Origin: Thermotogae bacterium
GTDB taxonomy: Bacteria > Thermotogota > Thermotogae > Petrotogales > Petrotogaceae
DNA length: 64,000 bases
Assembly: GCA_024233675.1 (NCBI GenBank)
Contig: JACKPH010000003.1
Location: forward strand, 62,001-126,000
Direction: 5' to 3'
Shown: one piece after another, positions 25,854 to 33,680 of the stretch
How positions within the stretch are numbered: position 1 is the stretch's first letter
How the letters are laid out: each line of letters starts with the position of its first letter
The notes under the pieces: generated by a model
Told to the model about the DNA's origin: nothing
The model's input: the letters and a program-made list of their open reading frames with translations, nothing else
Databases searched by the model: none
Translations under genes and position numbers: made by a program

Positions 25854-26840
25854 ATGAATAAAAAAATAATTTTTATATTTTTAATTTTTTCGGTTTCATT
25901 AATATCTTTTTCCGCAAGATTAAAAGATATATCCGAATTCAGAGGAGCACGTGATAATCAGCTTTTCGGAATAGGTATAGTAACGGGACTAAACGGAACG
26001 GGAGATACAGGAAGAGCTCCTTCGGAACTTATAAACAATATGATGAAAAATCTCGGTGTAGAAATTTCTTCATCACTTACAACAAAAAATTCCGCACTTG
26101 TTATGATATTTGCTGATATACCGGCTTTTTACAAAGAAGGTATGAAACTTGATGTAACAGTTACAGCTTTCGGTGATGCGAAGTCTCTCGAAGGCGGTTA
26201 TCTTGTTCAGACGCCTTTAAAAGGTGCTGACAATAAAGTTTACGCTGTTGCACAGGGAAGCGTCCTTACAGGCGGTGCAAATGTAAAAGCATCTGATAAT
26301 CTTCAGACAAAGACAAAAATTTCAGGCTATATTCCTACAGGTGCAATAGTTGAAAATGAAATTCCTTCACAGTTTACAGATGATAATTTTGTTACACTCA
26401 ATCTTAAAACACCTGATGTAACAACAGCAGCAAGAGTAAGCCTTGCAATAAATACTGTTTTTTCGGATAAAATAGCAAAAGCTTCAGATCCGTCGTCAAT
26501 ACAGGTAAAAATACCTGATCTGTTTTATGATGATGTGATTTCTTTTCTTGCTCTTATAGAAGAAATAGATGTACAGCCTGATGTTAAGGCAAAAATTATA
26601 ATAAATGAAAAAACAGGTACTATAGTTCTGGGCGGAAATATAAAAATGTCTGATTTTACACTTAGTTACGGTAATTATGTAATAAGTGTCGAAAAAGGTA
26701 AAATAGGCGAAGAAAATGCAACAATATCAAATATTATAACTGCTTTAAAAACAGCAGGCGCAGTTCCTCAGGATATAATATCAATTATTCAGAATATTTC
26801 TGCAGCCGGATATATTTTCGGCGATGTGGTGGTGATGTAA
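25854..26840 (+). CDS. flgI: Flagellar P-ring protein FlgI
   Basis: 328 residues. A signal peptide (KKIIFIFLIFSVSLISFS) precedes the family start RLKDISEFRGARDNQLFGIG, then GLNGTGDTG and ALVMIFADIPAF. The C-terminal IINEKTGTIVLGGNIKMSDF is also typical. FlgI forms the periplasmic ring around the rod. Slightly shorter than the roughly 350 residues of proteobacterial FlgI. The stop codon is directly followed by the next start. Confidence 0.95.
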   Translation: MNKKIIFIFLIFSVSLISFSARLKDISEFRGARDNQLFGIGIVTGLNGTGDTGRAPSELINNMMKNLGVEISSSLTTKNSALVMIFADIPAFYKEGMKLDVTVTAFGDAKSLEGGYLVQTPLKGADNKVYAVAQGSVLTGGANVKASDNLQTKTKISGYIPTGAIVENEIPSQFTDDNFVTLNLKTPDVTTAARVSLAINTVFSDKIAKASDPSSIQVKIPDLFYDDVISFLALIEEIDVQPDVKAKIIINEKTGTIVLGGNIKMSDFTLSYGNYVISVEKGKIGEENATISNIITALKTAGAVPQDIISIIQNISAAGYIFGDVVVM

Positions 26841-27113
26841 ATGGTTGATCCTGTATATAATCTAAACATTTCCTATAAAAATTATGATGAAAAAACAGTA
26901 GCGGAAGAATTTGTATCAAATATTTTTAAAGATATACTTAATTCTTCGGAAGATAATCCTCTTTTTGAAGAAGGTACTCTTTTAAAGAAATCAAATACTG
27001 AAAAATGGTTTAAAGAGATGATTAATGCGGAATATTCAAAATCTATAACAAAACATAGTCTGAAGCCTTTGGTAAATACACTTGTAAAGTCTTTCGGCAA
27101 CAATATAAGATAA
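26841..27113 (+). CDS. FlgJ-like rod-binding protein, no muramidase domain (tentative)
   Basis: 90 residues without signal peptide or membrane segment. The arrangement EEFVSNIFKDIL, then WFKEMINAEYSKSITKHSLKPLVNTLVKS, resembles the FlgJ N-terminal rod-binding domain (helix, then E..Y...I...G-type segment). It lies at the usual flgJ position after flgI, abutting it with no spacer. Sequence similarity is weak, so position carries much of this call. If correct, it is a rod cap that needs a separate enzyme to cut peptidoglycan. Confidence 0.55.
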   Translation: MVDPVYNLNISYKNYDEKTVAEEFVSNIFKDILNSSEDNPLFEEGTLLKKSNTEKWFKEMINAEYSKSITKHSLKPLVNTLVKSFGNNIR

Positions 27114-27145
27114 AGCGAATATCATAGATATTCGCTTTATTTTTA
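27112..27145. terminator. Terminator between flagellar operon and miaB
   Basis: A perfect 12-bp stem (AAAGCGAATATC with GATATTCGCTTT, 3-nt loop) is followed by ATTTTTATT on the plus strand. It starts within the flgJ-like stop codon and ends at the miaB stop codon on the other strand. Confidence 0.9.
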
Positions 27146-28501
27146 TTCAAATGTCGGATCACATTCAGAATTAAAATCTTTATCTTTCTGAGTTATTAGA
27201 ATATCTCCGTAAAGCGGACCCGCAGAACTTCTTTTTATTTTAATATCAGCATAAAGGCCTGTAAAAGTATCTTCGGATTCAAAAATTATCATTTTGTTAT
27301 TAAGAGTTCTTCCGTAAAATAATCCCTGTTTGTTTTTTCCTTCCTGAATAACTCTTACTGTTCTGCCTATATATTTATTATTTTCTTCTTTATTGATTTT
27401 TTTCTGTAAATCCATAAGCCTTGTAAGTCTTTTATTTTTTACTTCTTTGGATATATCATCTTTAAGAAATTTTGAGGCTATTGTTCCTTCTCTTGTTGAA
27501 TATTCAGCAATATTTATTTTTTCAAATCTGCATTTTTCAACGATTTTGTATGTTTCCTCAAATTCTTCATCACTTTCACCGGGAAATCCTACTATAAAAT
27601 CACTGGTTATAGTAACCCCTTTAACTTTCTCTTTTATTTTATTAACAAGATTTATGAATTCCTCAGATGTATATCTTCTGTTCATTCTTTTAAGTACACT
27701 GTCACTTCCTGCCTGAGCCGGAAGATGAAAATATTTAGCAGCTTTTTTAACTTCTGAAACTTTTTCTATAAGCTCATCGGTTATATCACTCGGATAAGAA
27801 GTGGTAAACCATATTCTTTCTATTCCTTCTGCTTTTGCAGCTTCTTCTATAAGCTTATCGAGTTTAGGCTTTCCGTCACCGTAATCTTTACCGTAAGAAT
27901 CTACATTCTGACCTAAAAGAGTAACTTCTTTAAAACCTTTTGAAGCATAATCTTTTATTTCCTTAACTATATCCTCAACAGTACGGCTTTTCTCAAGCCC
28001 TCTTGTATAAGGTACTATACAGTATGTACAGTATTTATTACATCCGTATTGTATTGTAATCCATGCATGATGATCAGATCCTGTAACTTTAGGTATTTCC
28101 CAGGATACACTGTCAAGTTTATCTGACATGTCAATAAACTGATTTTTATCTTTTCGTGCTCTTTCCACAAGATTTGCAATATCCACAACATTTCTTGTGC
28201 CGAAAACAAAATTTACGCCGGAATACTTTTTAAGTATTTTTTCTTTTTCCTTGGCAGCGGAACAGCCGCCTACACCTATTATTATACCCGGTTTTGATTT
28301 TTTCAGCTTGTTATAAGTACCTATTGCCGCATACATCTTTTTTTCGGCCTTCTCTCTTACCGAACAGCTGTTGATTATGAGAACATCAGCCTGCTCTGGA
28401 TTTTCTGTCCATTCAAGCTCCTGTTCGGAAAGAAGTCCTCTCATAATTTCGCTCTCATTGATATTCATCTGACATCCGAAAGTTCTTATATGAAATTTCA
28501 A
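27143..28501 (-). CDS. miaB: tRNA-2-methylthio-N6-dimethylallyladenosine synthase MiaB
   Basis: 452 residues, standard. The N-terminal UPF0004 domain (FGCQMNINESE) carries the first Fe-S cluster, the radical SAM cysteines are in GCNKYCTYCIVPYTRG (CxxxCxxC), and a C-terminal TRAM domain follows (about 380-440). It adds a methylthio group to i6A37 of tRNAs. The start is TTG at 28501 with GGAGGG 6-7 nt upstream; the next residues KFHIRTFGCQMN fit the family N-terminus. It is the last gene of the DUF177-to-miaB minus-strand series. Confidence 0.95.
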   Translation of the reverse strand: MKFHIRTFGCQMNINESEIMRGLLSEQELEWTENPEQADVLIINSCSVREKAEKKMYAAIGTYNKLKKSKPGIIIGVGGCSAAKEKEKILKKYSGVNFVFGTRNVVDIANLVERARKDKNQFIDMSDKLDSVSWEIPKVTGSDHHAWITIQYGCNKYCTYCIVPYTRGLEKSRTVEDIVKEIKDYASKGFKEVTLLGQNVDSYGKDYGDGKPKLDKLIEEAAKAEGIERIWFTTSYPSDITDELIEKVSEVKKAAKYFHLPAQAGSDSVLKRMNRRYTSEEFINLVNKIKEKVKGVTITSDFIVGFPGESDEEFEETYKIVEKCRFEKINIAEYSTREGTIASKFLKDDISKEVKNKRLTRLMDLQKKINKEENNKYIGRTVRVIQEGKNKQGLFYGRTLNNKMIIFESEDTFTGLYADIKIKRSSAGPLYGDILITQKDKDFNSECDPTFE

Positions 28502-28523
28502 AGTTTTCCCTCCTATTATATAG

Positions 28524-28556
28524 AAGCTCCGACATTAAGTCGGAGCTTTTTATTTT
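28524..28556 (+). terminator. GC-rich hairpin between rpsB and miaB, T tract on the plus strand
   Basis: A 10-bp stem AAGCTCCGAC/GTCGGAGCTT is followed by TTTATTTTG on the plus strand, whereas both neighbouring genes are on the minus strand. Read with the genes, it is followed by CTATATAAT and would be a weak terminator or attenuator before miaB. Confidence 0.5.
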
Positions 28557-28575
28557 GATATTAAATTTTTATAAA

Positions 28576-29397
28576 TTATTCTTCTTCTTCTTCTTCAAAT
28601 TCTTCTGAAATATTGCTGTATTTTTCTTCAGCATCTAATTTTTTCTTTATATCTTCTTCTATTTCTTCAGGTTTTTTATTATCTGAAGAAGCTCCTGCAG
28701 CAGAACTGTCAATTCTTCCTTCTTTACCTTCGATTATAGCATCTGCCATTTTTGCAACTATAAGCATAACTGCTCTTATTGCATCATCATTTGCAGGAAT
28801 AAGTACATCGATAGGATCAGGATCACAGTTTGTATCAACTATTGCAATAACAGGAATACCAAGTTTGTTAGCTTCTTCTATTGCAATTTCTTCTTTTCTC
28901 GGATCGATAACAAAAAGTGCATCAGGAGTTTTGTTCATTCCTCTTAAACCACCAAGGTTTTTTTCAAGTTTTTCAAGTGTTCTTTTTATATTTGACTGTT
29001 CTTTTTTAGGTAAATGTTTAAATTCGTCTGTTTCTACATATTCAACAAGTTCTTCAAGTTTGTTTACTCTTTTTTTAATTGTTGTGAAATTTGTTAAAAG
29101 TCCGCCTAACCATCTGTTATTTACGAAAAATGCTCCGCTTCTTTTTGCTTCTTCAGCCATTATCTGCTGAGCCTGTTTTTTTGTTCCTACAAAAAGAACA
29201 TTTTTACCTTCTGAAGAAAGATTTCTTACAAAATTATAAGCATATTCAATTGACTGCAGTGTCTGCTGAAGATCAATTATATGAATACCTTTTCTTTCTG
29301 TAAAAATATACGGTTTCATTTTAGGATTCCATCTTCTGGTTCTGTGACCGAAATGTGCACCTGCTTCTAACAACTGTTTCATACTAACTACTGACAT
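28576..29397 (-). CDS. rpsB: 30S ribosomal protein S2
   Basis: 273 residues from the ATG at 29397, which has GGAGGTG 6 nt upstream; a longer in-frame reading to 29424 has no SD. Family motifs: LLEAGAHFGHRTRRWNPKM near the start, GTKKQAQQI, NNRWLGGLLTNF and ALFVIDPRKE. A 50-residue acidic Glu/Ser-rich tail ends the protein, longer than in E. coli. S2 completes the small subunit. No tsf gene follows, unlike the common rpsB-tsf pair; miaB is next instead. Confidence 0.97.
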   Translation of the reverse strand: MSVVSMKQLLEAGAHFGHRTRRWNPKMKPYIFTERKGIHIIDLQQTLQSIEYAYNFVRNLSSEGKNVLFVGTKKQAQQIMAEEAKRSGAFFVNNRWLGGLLTNFTTIKKRVNKLEELVEYVETDEFKHLPKKEQSNIKRTLEKLEKNLGGLRGMNKTPDALFVIDPRKEEIAIEEANKLGIPVIAIVDTNCDPDPIDVLIPANDDAIRAVMLIVAKMADAIIEGKEGRIDSSAAGASSDNKKPEEIEEDIKKKLDAEEKYSNISEEFEEEEEE

Positions 29398-29433
29398 TAC
29401 TACACCTCCATTTGGTTTTATCATCCAGTCGTA

Positions 29434-29472
29434 TTTTTACCGGCCTTTTTATAAAAGGCACCGGGGTAAAAA
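29434..29472 (-). promoter_or_regulatory. Structured leader in front of rpsB
   Basis: On the minus strand TTTTTACC pairs with GGTAAAAA, enclosing GCCTTTT/AAAAGGC with an asymmetric internal loop CCGGT. No T tract follows, so it is not a terminator. The position, 36 nt before the rpsB ATG, suits an S2 autoregulatory element; this is inference. Confidence 0.4.
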
Positions 29473-29490
29473 TCTTTAGAACTGTGTATG

Positions 29491-29496
29491 ATTATA
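29491..29496 (-). promoter_or_regulatory. Possible -10 element for rpsB
   Basis: TATAAT on the minus strand between rsfS and the rpsB leader hairpin. No good -35 is found 16-18 bp upstream, so this is only a candidate internal promoter. Confidence 0.3.
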
Positions 29497-29504
29497 TGTA
29501 TAGT

Positions 29505-29846
29505 TTATTTTGCTGCATATTCACGCCAAAGACTTTCAAGATCGTAAAATCTTCTTCCTTTTTCAGACAGTATATGTACAATTATATTTCCGGAATCAAC
29601 AGCCATCCAGTCAAAACCTCTTCCTTTATCATAACTGTTCGGTCTTACGCCTTCATCCTTTAAGAATTGTACCACATAATCCCTCATTGCAGACATATGT
29701 GTGTCTGAATTTCCTGTAACAATTACAAAAAAATCTACCATTAATGATGATTTCTCCATGTTTATAACTTTTATGTCTATTCCTTCTTTTTCTTCAAGAA
29801 GTTTTACCAAGTCATCAAGTATTTTTTTTGATTCCTCTCTTGTCAA
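29505..29846 (-). CDS. rsfS: Ribosomal silencing factor RsfS (YbeB/DUF143)
   Basis: 113 residues from a TTG at 29846, giving MTREESKKILDDL. GGAGGTG lies about 10 nt upstream, and this start leaves 19 nt after the glmS stop; a longer frame would overlap glmS. Family motifs: DFFVIVTGNSDTHMSAMRD and DWMAVDSGNIIVHILSEKGRRFYDLESLW. RsfS binds L14 and blocks subunit joining when nutrients are scarce. L14 is encoded in this window at 51834. Length is typical (105-120). Confidence 0.93.
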   Translation of the reverse strand: MTREESKKILDDLVKLLEEKEGIDIKVINMEKSSLMVDFFVIVTGNSDTHMSAMRDYVVQFLKDEGVRPNSYDKGRGFDWMAVDSGNIIVHILSEKGRRFYDLESLWREYAAK

Positions 29847-29865
29847 AATATGTACACCTCCGTTT

Positions 29866-31692
29866 TTATTCAACTGTAACAGATTTTGCAAGATTTCTCG
29901 GTTTATCCGGGTCAAGTCCTCTTAATACCGCAATATGATATGAAAAAAGCTGTGTAACAGGTGCAACTGTCAGAGGAAGTATGTCTTCGGATGTTTCCGG
30001 TACTTTTATAACTTCATTTGCTATTTCGATTACTTTCTCATCATTTTCTGTTACTATTGCAATTACCCTTGCTTTTCTTGCTTTTACTTCCATTATATTA
30101 CTTATCATTTTTTCTCTCAAACCGTTAAACGGAACTATTGCAAAAACCGGAAAAGACTCATCAAGAAGGGCTATAGGTCCGTGTTTTAACTCTCCGGCCT
30201 GATACCCGCTTGCATGTATATAACTTATTTCCTTTAATTTAAGAGCACCTTCGAGTGCTGCTGTATATCCTGTACCTCTTCCTATATACATCATATGTTT
30301 ATAATTAACGTACTCTCTTGCAAGTTCTATTATATGATCTTCATTATCAAGAACTTTTTTATATATTTCAGGAAGGTTTTCTATATCTTTTATTATTTTT
30401 TCTGTTTCAGTACTGTACTGATTTTTCCACTTCATAATCTGAGATCCTATGGAATAGAGTACCGCTATCTGCGCTGTATATGTTTTGGTTGCAGCAACAC
30501 CTATTTCAGGACCTGTGTTCATATAAACAACAGAGTCTGATTCTCTCGGAATTGTCGAACCCACAACATTACTCATAGCAAGTACATAAGCACCTTTGTT
30601 TTTTGCAAGTCTTACTCCCTCAAGAGTGTCTATTGTTTCTCCGGACTGACTTACCGCAATAACAAGTGTATTTTTATTAACATTCGGATTGCAGTATCTG
30701 AATTCCGAAGCTACCTCGATTTCAACATTTATATCAGAATGATTCTGCATAAAGTATTTAAAAGCAAGACCGGCATGGTAGCTTGTACCGCAGGCTACCA
30801 CGTATATTTTTTTAAGATCATTTTCTATAAAACTTTTTATATTTTCAATTTCTTTTACACATGGCTGACCGTTTTTAATTCTTCCGGAAATTGCAGATTT
30901 AATGGAAACAGGCTGTTCAAAAATTTCTTTCTGCATAAAATGTTCATATCCGCCTTTTTCTGCAAGTTCTTCATCCCAGTCTATATGAATAGGTTTTCTT
31001 TCAATAGGATTCCCGCTGAGATCAAATATTTTGTAGTTATTTCCGAAAAGTTCAACAATTTCTCCGTCGTTTATAAAATTAACTTCTTTTGAATATTTAA
31101 GAATAGGTGTCACATCAGAAGCTATAATTGATAATTCTTCATTACCAGCAACAACAAGAGGACTTCCTTTTCTTGCCGCAACTATTTTATCAGGTTCCTC
31201 ACTGTGTATAACTCCTATAGCATAAGCACCTTCAAGTTTTTTTATAGCTTCTATAACAGCTTCAAGAAGGTTTCCTCTGTAGCATTCTTCTATAAGATGC
31301 GGTATTACTTCAGTATCTGTAGAAGATCTGAAAACATGTCCGCGTGATATAAGTTCTTTTCTCAGTTCCTGAAAATTTTCTATAATTCCGTTATGTACAA
31401 CAGAAATTTTATTATCCTCATTAGTATGAGGATGACTGTTTTCATCACTTACACCGCCATGTGTAGCCCATCTTGTATGTGCCAGACCTACATTAACATT
31501 TTTATTTACTATATCTCCGAGTTCTTTTTCAAGATCTTTTATTCTGCCTTCCTTTTTTATAGTACAGAATTTTCCGTTATCGTCATAAGAAACTCCTGAA
31601 GAATCATATCCCCTGTATTCAAGTTTTTTAAGTCCGTCGATGAAATAATCGACCTTAATATTTTTACCTACAAATCCTACAATTCCGCACAT
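29866..31692 (-). CDS. glmS: Glutamine-fructose-6-phosphate aminotransferase (isomerizing)
   Basis: 608 residues, standard. Cys2 of MCGIVGFVG is the glutaminase nucleophile, with THGGVSDENSHPH nearby. Two SIS isomerase domains follow (ACGTSYHAG, SQSGETIDT, then GRGTGYTAALEGALKLKEISYIHA), and the C-terminus is LAKSVTVE as expected. It makes glucosamine-6-phosphate for peptidoglycan. Only 18 nt separate it from plsX, so no room exists for a glmS ribozyme. The operon couples cell-wall, lipid and ribosome genes. Confidence 0.97.
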   Translation of the reverse strand: MCGIVGFVGKNIKVDYFIDGLKKLEYRGYDSSGVSYDDNGKFCTIKKEGRIKDLEKELGDIVNKNVNVGLAHTRWATHGGVSDENSHPHTNEDNKISVVHNGIIENFQELRKELISRGHVFRSSTDTEVIPHLIEECYRGNLLEAVIEAIKKLEGAYAIGVIHSEEPDKIVAARKGSPLVVAGNEELSIIASDVTPILKYSKEVNFINDGEIVELFGNNYKIFDLSGNPIERKPIHIDWDEELAEKGGYEHFMQKEIFEQPVSIKSAISGRIKNGQPCVKEIENIKSFIENDLKKIYVVACGTSYHAGLAFKYFMQNHSDINVEIEVASEFRYCNPNVNKNTLVIAVSQSGETIDTLEGVRLAKNKGAYVLAMSNVVGSTIPRESDSVVYMNTGPEIGVAATKTYTAQIAVLYSIGSQIMKWKNQYSTETEKIIKDIENLPEIYKKVLDNEDHIIELAREYVNYKHMMYIGRGTGYTAALEGALKLKEISYIHASGYQAGELKHGPIALLDESFPVFAIVPFNGLREKMISNIMEVKARKARVIAIVTENDEKVIEIANEVIKVPETSEDILPLTVAPVTQLFSYHIAVLRGLDPDKPRNLAKSVTVE

Positions 31693-31710
31693 TGCTTTCC
31701 CCCTGTTTTT

Positions 31711-32691
31711 TTAAATAAGTATATTGTCTATAAGCTTATTTTCAACAGCCTTATATGCAACATTTAATGCATTGGCTATGGCCTTTGGGTCTGAAGATCC
31801 GTGTGCTTTTACTAATATACCGTTAACACCCAAAAAGAAAGTTCCTCCGTACTGTCTGTAGTCTATTTTACCTTTAAGTCCTTTTAATGCTTTTTTCATC
31901 ATAAGAGCACCTATTTTTGTAAAAATACTGCTCCTGTTTATTATTTCTTTTAATTCATCAACTATGTAATACGAGGTTCCTTCAATTGTTTTGAGCATCA
32001 TATTGCCTGTAAATCCGTCAGTAAGAGCAACATCATAATCATCATTGAAAATATCTCTGCCTTCTCTGTATCCGACATAATTAAGATTATTTTCTTTAAG
32101 AATTTTAGAGGCTTCTTTAACAAGATTGCTTCCTTTTTCTTCTTCGGTTCCTATGTTCATAATTGCAATCTTAGGATCTTCTGTTCCCATAAACTTTGAA
32201 TATGCAATACCTATTCTTGCAAAATCATAAAAAAATTCAGGTTTTACTTCAGCATTTGCTCCTGCATCAACGAGAATTTTTATTTTATTATTTTTAGCCG
32301 GAAGTGCGAGCGCAAGAGCCGGTCTTTTTATACCCGGAAGTCTTCCGGAAATAAATGTTCCGCCGGCAAGAAGAGCACCTGTATTACCGGCACTTATAAA
32401 GGCATCTATTTCTTTATTTGCAAGTCCGAGACATCCTTTATAAATAGAAGATTCAGGTAATCTTCTTACCTGTATCGGTTTTGTATTATTATCTATCTGA
32501 TTTTCAGCTTTTATTACCCTTATATTCTTGTATTTAGCAACCTTTTCACCGATTCCCTCAGCTTCCCCGAAGAGGTGTATTTCGGCATTTTCAGGAAGAT
32601 AATTTTCGATAGCAAAAATCGCGCCCTGAATCGTTGATTCGGGCGCGTTATCGCCGCCGTATAAATCCAATCCTAATCGGATGTTGGGCAC
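31711..32691 (-). CDS. plsX: Phosphate acyltransferase PlsX
   Basis: About 326 residues from GTG at 32691 (PNIRLGLDLYGGDNAP). AGGTGA of the rpmF end lies about 8 nt before it; a GTG at 32700 is the alternative but overlaps that SD. The LYGGDNAP stretch, GNTGALLAGG and LTDGFTGNMMLKTIEG are family motifs. PlsX converts acyl-ACP to acyl phosphate, the first step of phospholipid synthesis by PlsY/PlsC. The rpmF-plsX pair is conserved in many bacteria; fabH, the common third partner, is replaced here by glmS. Confidence 0.95.
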   Translation of the reverse strand: MPNIRLGLDLYGGDNAPESTIQGAIFAIENYLPENAEIHLFGEAEGIGEKVAKYKNIRVIKAENQIDNNTKPIQVRRLPESSIYKGCLGLANKEIDAFISAGNTGALLAGGTFISGRLPGIKRPALALALPAKNNKIKILVDAGANAEVKPEFFYDFARIGIAYSKFMGTEDPKIAIMNIGTEEEKGSNLVKEASKILKENNLNYVGYREGRDIFNDDYDVALTDGFTGNMMLKTIEGTSYYIVDELKEIINRSSIFTKIGALMMKKALKGLKGKIDYRQYGGTFFLGVNGILVKAHGSSDPKAIANALNVAYKAVENKLIDNILI

Positions 32692-32692
32692 A

Positions 32693-32875
32693 TTACTCAC
32701 CTATTTCTAAAATCTGTTTGTCTCCGTAATAACCGCAGTTAAGACAAACTCTGTGGGGAAGTTTCGGTTCTCCGCATTTAGGACATGTTACAACATTTAA
32801 TTTTACTGCTGCGTAAAATTTTGCTTTCCTTCTGTGTGTTCTTGTTCTTGAAGTCTTTTGTTTAGGTACTGCCAT
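32693..32875 (-). CDS. rpmF: 50S ribosomal protein L32
   Basis: 60 residues. The basic N-terminus AVPKQKTSRTRTHRRKA is followed by a zinc ribbon with both cysteine pairs (CPKC and CLNC), so this is the zinc-binding form. It lies 16 nt downstream of the DUF177 gene and its stop directly precedes plsX. The SD GGGAGGTAAATTGCC lies before the ATG. Confidence 0.97.
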   Translation of the reverse strand: MAVPKQKTSRTRTHRRKAKFYAAVKLNVVTCPKCGEPKLPHRVCLNCGYYGDKQILEIGE

Positions 32876-32891
32876 GGCAATTTACCTCCCT

Positions 32892-33452
32892 TTATTTTGA
32901 ATTATTATTTTCCAGTAATTTTTTTAAAGTTTCAAATCTCGGATCTATATAATCTTCTTCACATTTGTGATCAGGATTTTCGTTAAGATTGGTTCCGCAA
33001 ATCTGACACAATCCTTTACAGTCTTCTCTGCAAAGTATTTTTTCCGGAACAGATAATATTATAGCTTCTATTATCCTTTCTGTCAAATCTAAATTTATTC
33101 CGTCAAATTCTATATAGTTTTCAAGCGATTTAAGATGTTCTGTTTTTTCTGTTTTAATAACACTTTCATCAATATAAACAGCTTCAAAATCAGACTTTAT
33201 TTTACTTTCAGTCATATTCAGACATCTTGAGCATTCCAGTTCAAGTGATGTTTCAACAGAGCCTTTTACTATAAAATTTGAAGAATTTCTTTTTATTAAC
33301 AGCTGAACTTTTACGGGAGACAAAAATTTAGCTTCCCCGTTAAGAAGTTCTATATATTTCCAGTCATCAATAACTATATTTCCGCTGAACTTTTCTTTCA
33401 TTGTTTCTGTATTGAAAATAAGTTCTTTGGAATACAAATCCTCATTAAACAT
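32892..33452 (-). CDS. YceD/DUF177 family protein
   Basis: 186 residues. Cysteine pairs ECSRCL (mid-protein) and CKGLCQICGTNLN near the C-terminus, followed by a DPRFETLKKLL ending, are characteristic. YceD/DUF177 is almost always encoded before rpmF. Plant and bacterial homologues are implicated in 23S rRNA processing or accumulation, which fits the L32 neighbour. The SD GAGGTGATAT precedes the ATG. It leads the minus-strand operon ending at miaB; no convincing promoter was found in the 228-bp divergent spacer. Confidence 0.9.
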   Translation of the reverse strand: MFNEDLYSKELIFNTETMKEKFSGNIVIDDWKYIELLNGEAKFLSPVKVQLLIKRNSSNFIVKGSVETSLELECSRCLNMTESKIKSDFEAVYIDESVIKTEKTEHLKSLENYIEFDGINLDLTERIIEAIILSVPEKILCREDCKGLCQICGTNLNENPDHKCEEDYIDPRFETLKKLLENNNSK

Positions 33453-33643
33453 ATATCACCTCGACCGATATATTTTACGTTTTTTTGTTTTAAATGATAG
33501 TAATACAATGTAAATTTTTTGATAAGATTTCGATATAATTTTTTTACAATAATTTTCTTCTTTTTTATTTCACAAAGTAATAATTAATTAACTCTTTTAT
33601 AATAACATTTTTTATTTAAAATCAAGTATCATAGGCTTATTTA

Positions 33644-33652
33644 TGGTATAAT
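33644..33652 (+). promoter_or_regulatory. Extended -10 promoter of prfA
   Basis: TGGTATAAT, a perfect extended -10, lies 28 bp before the GTG start of prfA. No good -35 is seen. The rest of the AT-rich 228-bp spacer (33453-33680) shows nothing else I can support. Confidence 0.65.
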
Positions 33653-33680
33653 ATTTTTAAAGAGATTCGGAGGTGTAAAC

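Noticed and set aside
28613..29170. 185-codon plus-strand frame opposite rpsB
   Set aside because: Ser/Ile/Phe-rich antisense shadow of rpsB without SD; the minus-strand frame is clearly S2.
30295..31092. Several plus-strand frames opposite glmS
   Set aside because: Antisense shadows created by AT-rich codon use; no SD and no family features.
31693..31710. glmS ribozyme upstream of glmS
   Set aside because: Only 18 nt separate plsX and glmS, far too few for the ribozyme.
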